Source of the DNA: an uncultured Bacteroidota bacterium
GTDB taxonomy: Bacteria > Bacteroidota > Bacteroidia > UKL13-3
DNA: 15,869 nucleotides
Reading direction: 5' to 3'
NCBI GenBank assembly: GCA_903898215.1
Contig: CAIUEQ010000199.1
Coordinates: forward strand, 1-15,869
Shown here in pieces: positions 13,643 to 15,869 of this stretch. A program made the position numbers and the translations under genes. How positions within the stretch are numbered: the stretch's first letter is position 1; every line of letters starts with the position of its first letter. The notes under the pieces are model-generated. The model was not told the DNA's origin, searched no databases, and saw nothing but the letters and a program-made list of their open reading frames with translations.

Positions 13643-15869
13643 ATGTTCGATTTAGAAATGATTAAAGCAACCTACGCGAAAATGGCTGATAGGATTGCTT
13701 CTGCAAGAAAAGTTACCAATAAGCCTTTAACTCTTACCGAAAAAATATTATACAGCCATTTAACCGAAGGTGATGCGAAAGCTGCCTACGAACGTGGTAA
13801 AAGCTATGTCGACTTTGCTCCCGACAGAGTTGCCATGCAAGATGCAACAGCTCAAATGGCATTGCTTCAATTCATGCAAGCCGGTCGTGCTAAAGTTGCC
13901 GTGCCTTCAACTGTTCATTGCGATCACTTGATCACAGCAAAGGTTGGCGCTAAAAACGATTTAGCTTTCGCAAACAATGAAAGTAAAGAAGTATATGATT
14001 TCTTAGGATCGGTTTCTAATAAATACGGAATCGGATTTTGGAAACCCGGTGCAGGAATTATTCATCAAGTAGTATTAGAAAATTATGCATTCCCCGGTGG
14101 AATGATGATCGGAACTGATTCGCATACCGTTAATGCAGGTGGTTTAGGAATGATCGCTATTGGCGTTGGTGGTGCTGATGCTTGTGATGTGATGGCCGGT
14201 TTACCTTGGGAACTTAAATTCCCGAAATTAATTGGTATCAAACTTACCGGAAAATTAAATGGATGGACTGCTCCAAAAGATGTGATCTTAAAAGTTGCAG
14301 GTATCTTAACTGTTAAAGGCGGAACCGGTGCCATCGTTGAATATTTTGGTGAAGGCGCTACCAGCATGAGCTGTACAGGAAAAGGAACTATTTGTAATAT
14401 GGGTGCCGAAATTGGTGCAACCACTTCAACATTCGGATATGATGAAAGCATGGAGAGATATTTACGTGCTACAGGAAGAGCTGATGTTGCTGAACTTGCA
14501 AACGGAATCAAACAACATTTAACTGCAGATGCAGAAGTATATGCAAATCCTGAATTGTATTTTGATCAGGTAATAGAAATTAATTTATCAGAACTTGAAC
14601 CACATTTAAACGGACCATTTACTCCGGATCTTGCAACACCGATTTCGAAAATGAAAGAAGAAGCTGCAAAAAACAATTGGCCATTAAAAGTTGAATGGGG
14701 TTTGATCGGTTCATGTACAAATTCATCATACGAAGATTTAAGTCGTGCTGCATCAATCGCTCAACAAGCTATTGCAAAAGGGTTGGCAACAAAAGCTGAA
14801 TTCGGTATCAATCCAGGATCTGAACAAGTAAGATATACAGCTGATCGTGATGGGTTGATCAAAACTTTTACAGATTTAAATGCAACAATTTTTACTAATG
14901 CTTGCGGACCATGTATTGGAATGTGGGATAGAGTTGGTGCAGAGAAAAAAGAAAAGAACACGATTGTTCATTCGTTCAACAGAAACTTCGCAAAACGTGC
15001 AGATGGAAATCCAAATACATTCGCTTTTGTAGCATCGCCCGAAATGGTTGCTGCCATAGCAATTGCAGGAGATCTTTCTTTCAACCCAATAACTGATACA
15101 TTAACAAATAATAAAGGTGAGCAAGTAAAATTGGATCCACCTCACGGAGATGAATTACCAAAAAACGGTTATGCAGTTGAAGATCCGGGATATCAAGCAC
15201 CGGCTGAAGATGGAAGCGGAGTAAGCATTGCTGTTTCATTAACATCTGATAGATTACAATTATTAGCACCATTTTCTCCTTGGGAAAAAACAGATTTGAA
15301 AGGTTTGAAATTATTAATCAAAGCAAAAGGTAAATGTACAACTGATCATATTTCGATGGCCGGACCATGGTTAAAATATCGCGGACATTTGGATAATATT
15401 TCGAATAACATGTTGATTGGTGCTGTGAATTTTTATAACGAAAAAACGGATTCAGTAAAAAATCAATTGACAGGAAATTACGATTCAGTTCCAAAAGTTC
15501 AACGTGATTATAAAGCTGCCGGAGTTGGTTCAATTGTAGTTGGAGATGAAAATTATGGTGAAGGTTCATCACGCGAACATGCTGCGATGGAGCCACGTTT
15601 CTTGGGCGTTCGTGCGGTATTGGTAAAATCATTTGCTCGTATTCACGAAACAAATTTGAAAAAACAAGGAATGCTTGCGTTAACTTTTTCTGATAAAAAT
15701 GATTACGAAAAAATTCAGGAAGATGATTCGATTGATATCGTTGGATTGAATTCATTTGCTCCAAATATTCCTCTAACTTTAGTATTCAATCATAAAGACG
15801 GAAGTAAAGATGAGATTAAAGCAAATCATACTTACAATGCACAGCAAATAGAATGGTTTAAAGCAGGTG
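13643..15869 (+). CDS. Aconitate hydratase, mitochondrial type (3' end cut by the window)
   Basis: The TCA-cycle enzyme that interconverts citrate and isocitrate through cis-aconitate with a [4Fe-4S] cluster. The frame is open from the ATG at 13643 to the window edge, 742 whole codons. Cluster ligands are C358 (GSCTNSSYED), C421 and C424 (NACGPCIGMW). The swivel-domain catalytic loop GEGSSREHAAMEPR carries S642 and R644. These numbers equal those of mature mammalian mitochondrial aconitase, so the alignment over this span is almost gap-free. The early segment VAVPSTVHCDHLI and FWKPGAGIIHQVV also fit. The visible end, QQIEWFKAG, corresponds to a point about 15 residues before the usual C terminus, so truncation is due only to the window border. 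It is cytoplasmic here and lacks any targeting peptide. It belongs to the eukaryote-like (ACO2) group rather than E. coli AcnA or AcnB. Confidence 0.97.
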   Translation, partial: MFDLEMIKATYAKMADRIASARKVTNKPLTLTEKILYSHLTEGDAKAAYERGKSYVDFAPDRVAMQDATAQMALLQFMQAGRAKVAVPSTVHCDHLITAKVGAKNDLAFANNESKEVYDFLGSVSNKYGIGFWKPGAGIIHQVVLENYAFPGGMMIGTDSHTVNAGGLGMIAIGVGGADACDVMAGLPWELKFPKLIGIKLTGKLNGWTAPKDVILKVAGILTVKGGTGAIVEYFGEGATSMSCTGKGTICNMGAEIGATTSTFGYDESMERYLRATGRADVAELANGIKQHLTADAEVYANPELYFDQVIEINLSELEPHLNGPFTPDLATPISKMKEEAAKNNWPLKVEWGLIGSCTNSSYEDLSRAASIAQQAIAKGLATKAEFGINPGSEQVRYTADRDGLIKTFTDLNATIFTNACGPCIGMWDRVGAEKKEKNTIVHSFNRNFAKRADGNPNTFAFVASPEMVAAIAIAGDLSFNPITDTLTNNKGEQVKLDPPHGDELPKNGYAVEDPGYQAPAEDGSGVSIAVSLTSDRLQLLAPFSPWEKTDLKGLKLLIKAKGKCTTDHISMAGPWLKYRGHLDNISNNMLIGAVNFYNEKTDSVKNQLTGNYDSVPKVQRDYKAAGVGSIVVGDENYGEGSSREHAAMEPRFLGVRAVLVKSFARIHETNLKKQGMLALTFSDKNDYEKIQEDDSIDIVGLNSFAPNIPLTLVFNHKDGSKDEIKANHTYNAQQIEWFKAG

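Noticed and set aside
14083..15764. Long open frames on the minus strand across the aconitase gene (14083-14511, 14761-14961, 15081-15272, 15318-15764)
   Set aside because: They lie antisense to a fully supported aconitase, their translations are biased and resemble no protein family, and no promoter was seen for them.
13643..15869. Aconitase as a truncated pseudogene
   Set aside because: The frame is intact up to the last base of the window, and all cluster and catalytic residues are present; only the window border ends it.
1..15869. CRISPR array, tRNA, rRNA, phage or transposase genes
   Set aside because: No direct-repeat array, no cloverleaf or rRNA sequence and no transposase or integrase was recognised on reading both strands.

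Overview
The window comes from a chromosome of a member of the Bacteroidota. Four things point there: a secreted protein with a type IX secretion (T9SS) C-terminal sorting domain, a gliding-motility gldC gene, start codons without Shine-Dalgarno sequences, and promoters with the Bacteroidota -7 consensus TAnnTTTG (best examples at 2065-2072 and 8458-8465 on the minus strand). The DNA is AT-rich and even in character, with no plasmid, phage or transposase gene and no tRNA or rRNA. Genus cannot be read from the sequence.

Layout. 17-2030: a GC-rich terminator and a large secreted BNR/Asp-box T9SS cargo protein (minus). 2250-6287: dnaE (replicative polymerase alpha subunit) followed by trxA (thioredoxin), closed by a strong terminator. 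6295-7008: a minus-strand pair, a MazG-like pyrophosphohydrolase and gldC. 7009-7560: a gene-free stretch holding a roughly 186-bp imperfect palindromic element and the terminator of the next gene. 7561-8436: an OmpA-family lipoprotein with its own clear promoter (minus). 8595-10634: a tight plus-strand operon of a SAM methyltransferase, a PAP2 phosphatase and a ZIP metal transporter. 10644-13453: a minus-strand cluster of four genes, read in the order small secreted protein, DUF898 membrane protein, M48 metallopeptidase, 100-residue protein; the last three are almost fused (1-nt gap, then a 4-nt ATGA overlap). 13643 to the right edge: aconitase, cut by the window about 15 residues short of its expected end.

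Most genes are housekeeping (replication, redox, TCA cycle) or envelope related (T9SS cargo, GldC, OmpA lipoprotein, PAP2, M48, DUF898). No obviously new defence or biosynthetic system is visible. The best candidates for something under-described are the DUF898/M48 envelope cluster with its two unknown partners, the internal four-fold repeat of the DUF898 protein, and the palindromic element at 7106-7291.
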